Of a stretch of 64,000 nucleotides of DNA, positions 29,959 through 39,243 are shown piece by piece (the first letter of the stretch is position 1; every line of letters starts with the position of its first letter). The notes beneath the pieces are model-generated. The model was not told where the DNA came from, ran no database searches, and saw only the letters and a list, made by a program, of their open reading frames with translations. The DNA lies in NCBI RefSeq assembly GCF_009767585.1, contig NZ_WSNW01000001.1, positions 1 through 64,000 on the forward strand, written 5' to 3'. Both the position numbers and the translations under genes were made by a program. This stretch comes from Coprobacillus cateniformis. GTDB taxonomy: Bacteria; Bacillota_I; Bacilli_A; Erysipelotrichales; Coprobacillaceae.

Positions 29959-30870
29959 TTAAACACAAATATCCCTAAGAACATTCTGAACAGTCTTCTC
30001 AAAATCATCTATTTGAACATTATACCAATGAACATCAAACTGATTCTTAAACCAAGTATATTGCCTTTTCGCATATTGACGTGAATGTTTCTTAATATTT
30101 TCATAAACAGTCTCTTTATCAATAATTCCTTCAAAATAATCAAACCATTCTTTGTAACCAATAGCTTTCATGCTTTGATAACTTCTTTCTAATCCTCGAT
30201 GATAAAGATCTGTCACTTCTTTTTCCAATCCCTGCTCCTTCATAGCATCAACACGCTGATTAATTCTGCTATAGAGAAGTTCTCTTTCAATTGTCAACCC
30301 CACAAAATAAGCATCATACAAACAAACATGCTGTTGTAAAGCTTCGATATCACTTTTCTTTTGCCCAGTCTCTTCATAAATTTCAATAGCTCTTAAAACC
30401 CGTTGGCGATTATGTGGGTGGAGTTCTAAAGCACTTTTTTCATCAATATTGATGAGATGCTGGTAGAGTTGTTCATTATCATAATCTTTATACTTTTCCC
30501 TGAAAATTTCGTGATTATCTTTTGTTTCACTGAATTCATAATCATAAAGAGCCGCTTTAATATATAAGCCAGTCCCTCCAACAATAATTGGTATTTTCCC
30601 TCTTCTTGTTATATCATCAATTTGAAAACGGACAGCATCTTGATAATCTTTAACACTATATTCATCAGTTGGTTCTAAAATATCAATACAGTGATGAACA
30701 ATACCTGCCATTTCCTGTTCCGTGACTTTGGCAGTCCCAATATCCATGCCCTTATAAATCTGCATAGAATCACCACTGATGACTTCACCATTCATGGCTT
30801 TTGCAAGTTCTACACCCATTCTGGTTTTACCAACACTTGTAGGTCCAATTACGACTATGACTCTAGTCAT
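29959..30870 (-). CDS. miaA: tRNA dimethylallyltransferase
   Basis: A 303-residue MiaA that adds dimethylallyl to A37 of tRNAs reading UNN codons. P-loop GPTSVGKTRMG, ISGDSMQIYKGMDIGTAK, GGTGLYIKA and RQYAKRQYTWF near the end. It is last in the mutS-mutL-yvlD-miaA run and overlaps the previous gene by 8 bp. miaB, the next enzyme on the same tRNA base, lies 9 kb upstream in the same orientation. Confidence 0.95.
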   Translation of the reverse strand: MTRVIVVIGPTSVGKTRMGVELAKAMNGEVISGDSMQIYKGMDIGTAKVTEQEMAGIVHHCIDILEPTDEYSVKDYQDAVRFQIDDITRRGKIPIIVGGTGLYIKAALYDYEFSETKDNHEIFREKYKDYDNEQLYQHLINIDEKSALELHPHNRQRVLRAIEIYEETGQKKSDIEALQQHVCLYDAYFVGLTIERELLYSRINQRVDAMKEQGLEKEVTDLYHRGLERSYQSMKAIGYKEWFDYFEGIIDKETVYENIKKHSRQYAKRQYTWFKNQFDVHWYNVQIDDFEKTVQNVLRDICV

Positions 30871-31222
30871 TGATTTTTCCTATTCCTAATAAACTATATA
30901 TAATGGAAATACAAATCGATGCAATGATTGTTAATCCAAATGAAGTAATTTGAAAATCAGGGGACAATATATCAGTTGCTAATGTTAATATAAATCCATT
31001 AATAATCAATTGAAAAATTCCTAAAGATAAAATAGTAATTGGTAAAGCTATAATTGTTAAAATAGGCTTAATAAATGTGTTCAACAAAGCCAAAACAAGA
31101 GCCACTAAAAAAGCCACACCAAAGTCTTTGACATAAACACCGTCAAACCAATATCCCATTAGCATAATAACGCAAGCCCCTAAAGCAAGTTCTAGAATCA
31201 AACTCATAATTCCTTTTTTCAT
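30863..31222 (-). CDS. YvlD-like / phage-holin-family membrane protein
   Basis: A 119-residue integral membrane protein with about four hydrophobic segments; the block TFIKPILTIIALPITILSLG is the signature of the YvlD (PF04020-type) family. Despite the common name, nothing phage-related is nearby. It sits between mutL and miaA, contiguous with mutL and overlapping miaA by 8 bp. Role unknown; envelope-stress association is known for the B. subtilis homologue. Confidence 0.85.
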   Translation of the reverse strand: MKKGIMSLILELALGACVIMLMGYWFDGVYVKDFGVAFLVALVLALLNTFIKPILTIIALPITILSLGIFQLIINGFILTLATDILSPDFQITSFGLTIIASICISIIYSLLGIGKIND

Positions 31223-33058
31223 TTATACCACCCTCTTAAATAATTTTTCTAATTCATAATCACTATAAAATAATATTGTCGGTCTTCCATGTGGACAAAC
31301 ATATGGATTTTCACATCGCATAAGATTATCAAAGATTGTCTGCATATCACTTGGCGATAAATAAGTATTTGCTTTTAATGAGGCTTTACAACTCAAAGTT
31401 GCTATTGCATGCTCCTGTAAAGCAACAACATCTACTTGATTTTTCTTTAATATTTCTTGAACCATCTCATCAACAAACACATTTTCATCTATTTTTTTCA
31501 TCCAAAGTGGCAGATTTCTTAAAATATACCCATGTTCTCCAAATACTTCTAAATAAATTCCAACTTTTTCTAATATTCCCTTACGTTCTTCTAAAATTAA
31601 GAACTCACTCATTGGATATTCAAATTGTAATGGAACTAATAATGGCTGCATAGTTAAATCAAGATGAGAGAACTGTTCTTTATAATATTCATAGTTTATA
31701 CGTTCTTGAGCAGCATGCTGATCAACCATATACATTCCTTTTTCATTTTCACCAATTAAATAGGTTCCATGAATTTGTGTTTTAGCATATATTTTTTCTT
31801 TAATAGGTTTTTGTTGAAAGGTTTCATGAGAAACTGGTTTCTCTAGACTTTTTTGAGACATTTCATCGTTTTGATAAATAACCTTTTCTTCCTGTACCAT
31901 ATTAGAGGATTGTTTATCTTCCAAATCAGTCATATGTGGATCGTGCGAAACAGACTGCACGACTGGTTCTATATAAACAACTGGTTTTTCTTCAGGTAAA
32001 TCAAAAGTAACTTGATCAAGTTGAGGCTTAAATGTTTCTCTTTCAGTTTGTTTGTTTTTGACTTGATAAGTCAAGTCAACTTGTCGCAATGCATCAGAAA
32101 CACCATTATAAATCAAATCTCTTAATTCATATTCTTTAGAAAAACGGACTTCTAATTTAGAAGGATGAACGTTGACATCAACTAAATAAGGATCAACTTC
32201 AATATTGACAACGGCAATAGGATAACGGTTATCAGCAAGATAAGCACGATACGCACTATTAATCGCATCAATACTCATTGCATTCTTAACATATCGATGA
32301 TTAACTAATGTAATAATGTTTGTCTTTGACGCTCTTGATGTGTCAATTTTACTTATATAGCCACTCATTTCAAATTCATCATTCTCTAAAGAAATAGGAA
32401 TCATATTTTTAGCTGTTGATACACCAAACATACTTGCAATGACTTCTAATAAATTTCCTTTTCCATTTGTTTGAAAAATCATTTTATCATTATGATATAA
32501 AGTGATTGCAATTTTAGGATAGGCTAAAGCTATACGTTCTACATACTGATGTATAGATGCAAATTCACTATTTACAGATTTAAGGTATTTTAAACGGGCT
32601 GGAACATTTTGAAAAAGTTTTGTAACTGTCATTTGAGTCCCTCTAGGTAAATCACAAATACCTTCGTTTTTATATTTACCAAATTCATATTGAACATAAG
32701 TTCCTTCTTCACCTGTTGAAGTCCTTAAATCAAAATGACTGACTGAGGCAATTGAGGGGATGGCTTCACCACGAAAGCCAAGAGTCATAATATTAAATAA
32801 ATCATGATCATCTTTAATTTTACTTGTCGCATGACGGGAAAAACAGAGTCTCGCATCTTCTCTAGCCATACCTTCTCCATTATCTACAACCTTGATTTTT
32901 TGGAGTCCGCCATCTTCAATAAATACCTCTATACGTGTTGCACCAGCATCAACACTATTTTCAACCAATTCCTTAACAACGCTAGAAGGTCTTTCAACAA
33001 CCTCACCAGCCGCAATTTTGTTTGATAGAACATCATCTAATTGTCTTATTTTTGCCAT
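31223..33058 (-). CDS. mutL: DNA mismatch repair protein MutL
   Basis: A 611-residue MutL. N-terminal GHKL ATPase with LVENSVDAGATRIEV, DNGEGM and TLGFRGEA; C-terminal dimerisation/nuclease domain with the endonuclease motif DQHA-x2-E-x4-E (in DQHAAQERINYE) and the ending CPHGRPT. It is therefore the nicking type used by bacteria without MutH. GAGGTGA precedes the start, 13 bp after mutS. The middle linker (about 330-430) is poorly conserved, as usual. Confidence 0.96.
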   Translation of the reverse strand: MAKIRQLDDVLSNKIAAGEVVERPSSVVKELVENSVDAGATRIEVFIEDGGLQKIKVVDNGEGMAREDARLCFSRHATSKIKDDHDLFNIMTLGFRGEAIPSIASVSHFDLRTSTGEEGTYVQYEFGKYKNEGICDLPRGTQMTVTKLFQNVPARLKYLKSVNSEFASIHQYVERIALAYPKIAITLYHNDKMIFQTNGKGNLLEVIASMFGVSTAKNMIPISLENDEFEMSGYISKIDTSRASKTNIITLVNHRYVKNAMSIDAINSAYRAYLADNRYPIAVVNIEVDPYLVDVNVHPSKLEVRFSKEYELRDLIYNGVSDALRQVDLTYQVKNKQTERETFKPQLDQVTFDLPEEKPVVYIEPVVQSVSHDPHMTDLEDKQSSNMVQEEKVIYQNDEMSQKSLEKPVSHETFQQKPIKEKIYAKTQIHGTYLIGENEKGMYMVDQHAAQERINYEYYKEQFSHLDLTMQPLLVPLQFEYPMSEFLILEERKGILEKVGIYLEVFGEHGYILRNLPLWMKKIDENVFVDEMVQEILKKNQVDVVALQEHAIATLSCKASLKANTYLSPSDMQTIFDNLMRCENPYVCPHGRPTILFYSDYELEKLFKRVV

Positions 33059-33071
33059 AAATTCACCTCAC

Positions 33072-35564
33072 TTATAGTAATTTCTTTAGTTCAATTAATG
33101 TACTTAAGGCATCTATTGGTGATAATGCCATAGGATCTATTCTTGATAATGTCTTTTCAACTTCACTTTCTTTTTGAACAATGACTGGCTGCTCATTCGT
33201 TTCACTAATAACGGTTTCAAGATTATTATCTTCTAGCGACTTCAAAATAATTTGCGCACGAGCAATCACTTCATCAGGCAATTTTGCTAACTGAGCAACA
33301 TTAATACCATAAGAACGATGACTTCTACCAGGTTTAATCTTATATAAGAAAACAATGTGATCACCTTCAACTGAAGCACTTGCATGCACATTTTGAATCT
33401 TGAACTTTTCATCCATCATTGTTAACTCATGATAATGAGTAGAAAATAATGTGATACAGTGAATAGAAGTTGCTATATACTCAATCATTGCCTGTGCAAT
33501 AGCCATCCCATCAAACGTTGCAGTTCCACGTCCTATTTCATCAAAGATAATCAGTGAATCCTGTGAAGCATAGCGAAGAGCATTGTTGGCTTCTAGCATT
33601 TCAACCATAAACGTTGACTGTCCTGAAATCAAATCATCACTTGCACCAATGCGTGTAAAGATTTGATCAAATACAGGTAAGTTAGCTTGTTCACAAGGCA
33701 CAAATGAGCCAATCTGTGCCATAATAACACATAATGCAATTTGACGCATATATGTAGATTTTCCACCCATATTTGGACCAGTAATCAAAAGTATAGGTGC
33801 ATCATGTTCAATATGTAAATCATTTGGGACATAGTTTTGTCTAGAAATCACTTGCTCAATGACACCATGACGTCCATTTGTGATATCTACAATATGCTGG
33901 TCATTAAACATTGGACGTACATAACCATTATGACTTGCCTTAGATGCTAATGACTGATAGACATCAACCTGCGCCACAACACTGGCTACATCTTGAATAG
34001 AATGAACATCTTTTTTTATATACTCTCTCATTTGCACAAAGATTTCATATTCAAGTGCCACCATTTTATCATGAGCACTCAAAATTTTTGCTTCCATTTC
34101 TTTTAATTCTGGTGTCACAAATCTCTCAGCATTAGAGATACTTTGTTTTCTTGTATATTCAAACTCATCTTTAATCATAGGCAAATAACTCTTTGTAACC
34201 TCAATATAATAACCAAATACTCTGTTATAGCCAATCTTTAGTCCCTTAATTCCTGTTCTTTCTCTTTCCTTTTGTTCAAATTCACTTAACCACTGTTTTC
34301 CATTCTCACGAATATATCGCAATTCATCCAACTCTTCATTATAACCATCTTTAATCAATCCACCTTCTTTAATAGTTAATGGTGGATTATCAACAATAGC
34401 CTGATCAATCAAATCAGTAATATGTGTTAAATCTAATAATTGTTCTGCTAGACTATTTGTATATTGATTATCAAGTGATAACAATTGATGTTTTAATTCA
34501 GGAATAACTTTTAATGAAGCAGCAATCCATTTTAAATCTCTTGCATTGACATTTCCAAAAGCAATTCTTCCTGCCAATTTTTCAATATCATAAATATCAT
34601 TAATAATATCTTTAATCGTTTCTCTTTCAATAAAATTATCGATTAAGATTTCAATAATATCCATTCTTCTTTCAATTTTTTCCTGATTAATTAATGGTCT
34701 TTCAATCCATTGACGCAAAAGTCTTCCACCCATTGCTGACTTTGTATCATCTAATAACCACTGCAAAGTTCCATAATTCTCATTATCAGCATTCTTTATC
34801 AGTTCTAAAGATTTCTTTGTATAAGAATCCATATAAATAAAATCTTCTGTCTTTACTTCTTGAATAACTTGAATATGACCTAATTCTCTTTTTTGAGTCT
34901 CTAGCATATAATTAAGCAAGCTTGAACAAACTTTAATTTCTTTTAAATCTTTTATATTCTCAAAGATTTTCTTATAAGATTCATTAAATTTATCATTATG
35001 ATATTGGGAAATAAATACCTGATCAAAATGAATATCTTCATCAACAACCAGTTCTCTTAAACCTAAAGAATCAATCTGATTCTTTAATAAATGCTCCTGT
35101 TTATCAATATTCACAACATAGAATTCTCCAGTTGAAATATCACAATAAGCCAAAGTATAATTAAAATCAAAAACACCTAAAGCCCCTATATAATGATTTC
35201 TTTTCTCATTAAGAGATCCATCCATAATCGTTCCCGGTGTTACAATCTGAACAACTCCACGCTCAACAATTCCTTTCTTCCCAGGATCTGATAATTGTTC
35301 CACAATAGCAATCTTATGACCTAAATCAATCAATCTTTGAATATAACCACTGACTGAATGAAATGGCACTCCACACATAGGAACTCTTTCTTTGGCTCCA
35401 GCATTTTTACCTGTCAAAGCAAGATCCAGTGCTTTTGAAGCAACAACAGCATCATCGAAAAACATTTCATAAAAATCACCCAATCTAAACATTACGATTG
35501 CATCTTTATTGTCTTCTTTTATTTTTAAATATTGCATCATCATTGGTGAATATTTTTGTTTCAT
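33072..35564 (-). CDS. mutS: DNA mismatch recognition protein MutS
   Basis: An 830-residue MutS. Mismatch-binding F-x-E motif in FRLGDFYEMFFDD near the N-terminus, connector and lever domains, then Walker A GPNMGGKSTYMRQ, ABC signature DDLISGQSTFMVEM and DEIGRGTATFDG, and a C-terminal tail for clamp/MutL contacts. The frame opens five codons earlier (35579), but AGGAG lies inside that stretch, so ATG 35564 is the start. Heads the mutSL-yvlD-miaA unit; cotE lies upstream as in Bacillus. Confidence 0.96.
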   Translation of the reverse strand: MKQKYSPMMMQYLKIKEDNKDAIVMFRLGDFYEMFFDDAVVASKALDLALTGKNAGAKERVPMCGVPFHSVSGYIQRLIDLGHKIAIVEQLSDPGKKGIVERGVVQIVTPGTIMDGSLNEKRNHYIGALGVFDFNYTLAYCDISTGEFYVVNIDKQEHLLKNQIDSLGLRELVVDEDIHFDQVFISQYHNDKFNESYKKIFENIKDLKEIKVCSSLLNYMLETQKRELGHIQVIQEVKTEDFIYMDSYTKKSLELIKNADNENYGTLQWLLDDTKSAMGGRLLRQWIERPLINQEKIERRMDIIEILIDNFIERETIKDIINDIYDIEKLAGRIAFGNVNARDLKWIAASLKVIPELKHQLLSLDNQYTNSLAEQLLDLTHITDLIDQAIVDNPPLTIKEGGLIKDGYNEELDELRYIRENGKQWLSEFEQKERERTGIKGLKIGYNRVFGYYIEVTKSYLPMIKDEFEYTRKQSISNAERFVTPELKEMEAKILSAHDKMVALEYEIFVQMREYIKKDVHSIQDVASVVAQVDVYQSLASKASHNGYVRPMFNDQHIVDITNGRHGVIEQVISRQNYVPNDLHIEHDAPILLITGPNMGGKSTYMRQIALCVIMAQIGSFVPCEQANLPVFDQIFTRIGASDDLISGQSTFMVEMLEANNALRYASQDSLIIFDEIGRGTATFDGMAIAQAMIEYIATSIHCITLFSTHYHELTMMDEKFKIQNVHASASVEGDHIVFLYKIKPGRSHRSYGINVAQLAKLPDEVIARAQIILKSLEDNNLETVISETNEQPVIVQKESEVEKTLSRIDPMALSPIDALSTLIELKKLL

Positions 35565-35618
35565 CTTATCACTCCTCATATAACTAATACATTATAGCAT
35601 AATTTGTCAAATAATGAA

Positions 35619-35650
35619 AAGAATTCCTCTTACAAAAGATAGGAATTCTT
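35619..35650 (-). terminator. cotE terminator
   Basis: AAGAATTCCT (35619-35628) with AGGAATTCTT (35641-35650), 12-base loop, followed on minus by TTTTC. It separates cotE from mutS. Confidence 0.65.
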
Positions 35651-35670
35651 CTCATAAATACATATAATAA

Positions 35671-36177
35671 TCAACTTTTAATGAAGTCAGGATTGATTTC
35701 TATATCTTCAAATTCATCCCAAACTTCATCCTCATTCTTGACTTCTACTTTGATACAAGTTTCACCGCTAATTTCTATCTGCATTTCCTTCTCAACTTCA
35801 ATCGTCACATTGTAATCACTATGTGACGCAGACAAACATTTTGGCTTTTCACGGCATCTTGCTTTGACCTGATCAGTTGTCTCAAAATCCCTTGATTCTT
35901 TCTTTGTGACTTGCATATCATCAATATAAGTGACCTGATGCCTTTCCACAACCGAATCCATTTCATCATGACAGCTATACCAAACATGCACATCATAAGT
36001 CCCAACAATCTTAGGAACTCTGTTTTTAATAGCTGCTTCATAATGGTGATTTGTAATCCAACACCCAAGTATGTCATTTGGACAATCTGTCAAAGTAAAA
36101 GTATAGGTACATTTGGATAATTTTTTCCCCTTCGCCACAATTGCCTTTGTATAAATCTCTCTGATATTATTGCTCAT
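35671..36177 (-). CDS. cotE: Spore coat morphogenetic protein CotE
   Basis: A 168-residue CotE. REIYTKAIVAKGKKLSKCT, ILGCWITNHHYEA and YDVHVWYSC match B. subtilis CotE strongly, and the C-terminus is acidic, ending in EDIEINPDFI (ELEDINPEF in Bacillus). In Bacillus it directs outer-coat assembly around the forespore. GGAGGTGG precedes ATG 36177; a 15-codon extension is discarded. The cotE-mutS-mutL order is the Bacillus one. Confidence 0.9.
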   Translation of the reverse strand: MSNNIREIYTKAIVAKGKKLSKCTYTFTLTDCPNDILGCWITNHHYEAAIKNRVPKIVGTYDVHVWYSCHDEMDSVVERHQVTYIDDMQVTKKESRDFETTDQVKARCREKPKCLSASHSDYNVTIEVEKEMQIEISGETCIKVEVKNEDEVWDEFEDIEINPDFIKS

Positions 36178-36328
36178 AAATCCACCTCCATATACTATAT
36201 GACAAAAAACATGATATAACACAATTTTTTATAATTATTGTATGATATCATGCTTATTTATGAAATTTATTTTTTTATTCTGGTAATTGATATTTGGCCT
36301 AAAGACTCTTTTTTAAATACTCTATCCA

Positions 36329-37201
36329 TTAAATTTTGGCTGGCTGAATTTTAGCCCATAATTCGATATAACAGTTTTTTGAAAATGGCTGAAAATACTT
36401 CTGAACTAGCAAGGGTTCAGGAATCAGATGATGTTGTGGCAACCACCTTTCATACAAATACTGACTTGCCTTGTATAATGCAACATTGACTAGAGTCTCA
36501 AAATCTTCTGCTTCATAGCGACAAACAACATAACTTCCTTTTGGCATGATCCTTGTTTCTAGATTGAAAGGATTCTCTTTTGATTCGATTCCAACAAAAT
36601 AATCAAAATAATTTGTATCTTCACAAGGAGTTAAAATATCTACACCTGCCTGATTTTGATCGATTTCAAAATCATCCCATAAGGAAGTAAGTTGATTGAC
36701 TTTAGCTTCGCCTATTTGAGACACAAGCGAAATCGTACTCTTACCAATAAATTGAATATCTTCTTTACATTCATATTCATTAATTTCGATAACCATATCA
36801 TCAACAATATATGGTTTCCCTTCCTCTATAAAAGAATAATTCAGAGATAAATCCGGCTGAACAAAAAAGTCCAGATGAATATTTGAATCTCGATATTCAG
36901 ATGGTGTTATCGTATAAACATTTTTAAACACCTTTGTAAAATGACTATGACTTTGAAAACCACACTTGATTGCGATAGCTAAAATGCTTAAATCAGACTC
37001 CTTTAATAGTTTTGCAGCTTTGGCAAGTCTCCTCAGCTTAATATATTCAGCAATATTTTTATTTACCAAACGATTAAACAAACGCTGAAAGTAATATGGT
37101 GATAAATATACTCTATGTGCGAGTATTTCAACATTTAAATCACAAGCTAAATTGTTTTCTATATATGTAATTGTTTCTTGAATCGGTTCCCATGCAACCA
37201 T
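36329..37201 (-). CDS. AraC-family regulator with GyrI-like effector domain
   Basis: A 290-residue Rob/SoxS-like regulator: N-terminal AraC double HTH (about 5-105; VYLSPYYFQRLFNRLV, AIAIKCGFQSHSHFTKVFKN, PSEYRDS) followed by a GyrI-like ligand-binding domain (about 130-285). Such proteins often sense small hydrophobic compounds. GGAGGAG precedes the ATG. It stands alone between guaB and cotE, an insertion relative to the B. subtilis order. Target unknown. Confidence 0.88.
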   Translation of the reverse strand: MVAWEPIQETITYIENNLACDLNVEILAHRVYLSPYYFQRLFNRLVNKNIAEYIKLRRLAKAAKLLKESDLSILAIAIKCGFQSHSHFTKVFKNVYTITPSEYRDSNIHLDFFVQPDLSLNYSFIEEGKPYIVDDMVIEINEYECKEDIQFIGKSTISLVSQIGEAKVNQLTSLWDDFEIDQNQAGVDILTPCEDTNYFDYFVGIESKENPFNLETRIMPKGSYVVCRYEAEDFETLVNVALYKASQYLYERWLPQHHLIPEPLLVQKYFQPFSKNCYIELWAKIQPAKI

Positions 37202-37282
37202 TATTCACTCCTCCTTTTCTAGTTCAAGTATATCATTTACAGATTATTTTTGCTTGTCTACAAATGCTTTTCTCTAAAGAAA

Positions 37283-37313
37283 AAAGTATCTGTTCAAAAC
37301 AAACAGACACTTT
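37283..37313 (-). terminator. guaB terminator
   Basis: 12-bp stem (37302-37313 with 37283-37294, one G.U) and a T run on the minus strand, just after guaB. Confidence 0.75.
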
Positions 37314-37320
37314 CTATATT

Positions 37321-38829
37321 TTATTGATTATGTGACGGAGTCGAATCTTTTAAAACAACATCATGTGCTCCACCTTCTACAATGCTTGTAGAAGAAACAA
37401 GAGTGATTTTAGCTTTTTCCTGTAATTCAGGAATAGATAATGCTCCACAGTTACACATTGTAGACTTAATTTTTGCTAATGACAAACCGACATTATCTTT
37501 TAATGATCCAGCATATGGAACATAAGAATCAACACCTTCTTCGAAAGAAAGTTTCTTATCTCCACCTAAATCATATCTTTGCCAGTTTCTTGCACGGGCA
37601 CTTCCTTCACCCCAATACTCTTTCATGTATTGTCCATTGATATTCACTTTATTTGTTGGTGATTCATCAAAACGAGAGAAATATCTACCTAACATAATAA
37701 AGTCTGAACCCATTGCCAAAGCAAGAGTCATATGATAATCATGAACAATTCCACCATCACTACAGATAGGGATATAAATACCAGTTTCTTGGAAGTATTC
37801 ATCTCTTGCTTTAGCGACTTCAATCGTTGCTGTTGCTTGACCTCTTCCAATTCCTTTTTGTTCACGTGTAATACAAATAGAACCTCCACCGATTCCTATC
37901 TTTATAAAATCAGCACCAGCATCTGCTAAGAATCTAAAACCTTCAGCATCTACTACATTACCAGCACCAACTTTTACAGTATCACCATAAGTTTTTCTTA
38001 TCCAATCAATTGTTAATTTTTGCCATTCACTAAAACCTTCGCTTGAATCAATACATAGAACATCTGCTCCAGCTTCTATTAAAGCAGGAACACGTTCAGC
38101 AAAGTCTCTTGTATTAATACCGGCACCAACAACATATCTTTTAGAATGATCCAATAATTCATTTGGATTTGATTTTCTTGATTCATAATCTTTTCTAAAA
38201 ACAAAATATTCTAATTTTTGATTTTCATCAATAATTGGTAATGCATTTAATTTGTTATCCCAAATAAGATCATTCGCTTCTTTTAAAGAGACACCACTAC
38301 GAGCAGTCACTAATTTATCAAATGGTGTCATGAATTCAGATACTTTTGTATCCATATCCATACGAGATACACGATAATCTCTTCCCGTTACTATACCAAC
38401 CAATTTCCCATTTGCTGTTCCATCAATTGTTACAGCCATTGTTGAATGTCCTGTTTTTTCTTTTAATGCAATGACATCCTTTAATGTTTGATCTGGAGCA
38501 ATATTTGAATCACTAGGAACAAACCCTGCTTTATATGCTTTGACCTTTCTAACCATTTCTGCTTGTGACTCAACAGATTGAGAGCCATAAATAAATGAAA
38601 CCCCACCTTCTCTTGCAAGTGCAACTGCCATTGTATCATTAGATACAGATTGCATAATTGCAGATACAAGAGGTATGTTTAATGAGATAGCAGGTTCTTC
38701 ACCTTTTTTAAATTTTACCAAAGGTGTTTTCAAACTTACATTTTTAGGTTGACACTCTGCACTTGAGTATCCTGGAACTAATAAATATTCATTAAATGTG
38801 TGCGATGGTTCATCAAAAAAATATGCCAT
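37321..38829 (-). CDS. guaB: IMP dehydrogenase, Tritrichomonas-like subtype
   Basis: A 502-residue IMPDH (IMP to XMP, NAD-dependent, first step of GMP synthesis). Catalytic Cys319 in GIGGGSICITREQKG, flap Arg418-Tyr419 in ARARNWQRYDLGG, and a CBS pair at about 95-220. These fall at the same residue numbers as in the Tritrichomonas foetus enzyme, and N-terminal HTFNEYLL and C-terminal SIVEGGAHDV also match that enzyme rather than the usual GPGSICTT bacterial form. AAGGAGAG precedes the start. It splits the miaB-ricA and cotE-mutS blocks. Closest family judged from memory. Confidence 0.93.
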   Translation of the reverse strand: MAYFFDEPSHTFNEYLLVPGYSSAECQPKNVSLKTPLVKFKKGEEPAISLNIPLVSAIMQSVSNDTMAVALAREGGVSFIYGSQSVESQAEMVRKVKAYKAGFVPSDSNIAPDQTLKDVIALKEKTGHSTMAVTIDGTANGKLVGIVTGRDYRVSRMDMDTKVSEFMTPFDKLVTARSGVSLKEANDLIWDNKLNALPIIDENQKLEYFVFRKDYESRKSNPNELLDHSKRYVVGAGINTRDFAERVPALIEAGADVLCIDSSEGFSEWQKLTIDWIRKTYGDTVKVGAGNVVDAEGFRFLADAGADFIKIGIGGGSICITREQKGIGRGQATATIEVAKARDEYFQETGIYIPICSDGGIVHDYHMTLALAMGSDFIMLGRYFSRFDESPTNKVNINGQYMKEYWGEGSARARNWQRYDLGGDKKLSFEEGVDSYVPYAGSLKDNVGLSLAKIKSTMCNCGALSIPELQEKAKITLVSSTSIVEGGAHDVVLKDSTPSHNQ

Positions 38830-38895
38830 GTTTTCTCTCCTTTTTCCGACTTTTGTTTTGTAGTTTATTGAAAGATTATATAGATTTTTGTATCT

Positions 38896-39243
38896 TTAGT
38901 CAACCTTTTTCTGTAATTGTTCATTAATATCATCTTGTATTTGAGTAACAAGGTCATTGACCTCTTGCTTCAATAAAAGATAATTATAAACAATTGGATT
39001 TTCATCAAATAATTTTCTTTTGTTTTCATAACTTTCAATAAGTTTTTGACAATCAATTCCTTGATGTTTAGCATTAACAATTTGCTTTTGTATATCTTTG
39101 AGTTCTTCTTCAGTGTTTAATAAATCAGGGTTGTTATGAATAAGAGTTTCATATTTTTGAAACTCTTTAACGACTTCTTGATCCAATATCCACTGATTAA
39201 GAGCTTTCGCTTTTTCTTCTATTTCCTTATTCAATTTCTTCAC
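38896..39243 (-). CDS. YlbF/YmcA (RicA-like) protein
   Basis: A 115-residue helical protein of the YlbF/YmcA family, with NKEIEEKAKALNQWILDQEVVKEF and the LKDIQKQIVNAKHQG central helix. In B. subtilis RicA (YmcA), YlbF and YaaT form an Fe-S complex that works with RNase Y in mRNA maturation and influences sporulation and competence. It directly follows miaB (17-bp overlap), as ymcA does in Bacillus, so the RicA-type assignment rests on position. Confidence 0.8.
   Translation of the reverse strand: MKKLNKEIEEKAKALNQWILDQEVVKEFQKYETLIHNNPDLLNTEEELKDIQKQIVNAKHQGIDCQKLIESYENKRKLFDENPIVYNYLLLKQEVNDLVTQIQDDINEQLQKKVD

Noticed and set aside
30863..31222. 'Phage holin' as sign of a prophage
   Set aside because: The family name is historical; the gene is embedded in the mutSL-miaA operon and no phage genes are near.
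38830..38895. Purine riboswitch upstream of guaB
   Set aside because: About 65 AT-rich bp with no aptamer core; the gene has a simple ribosome site.
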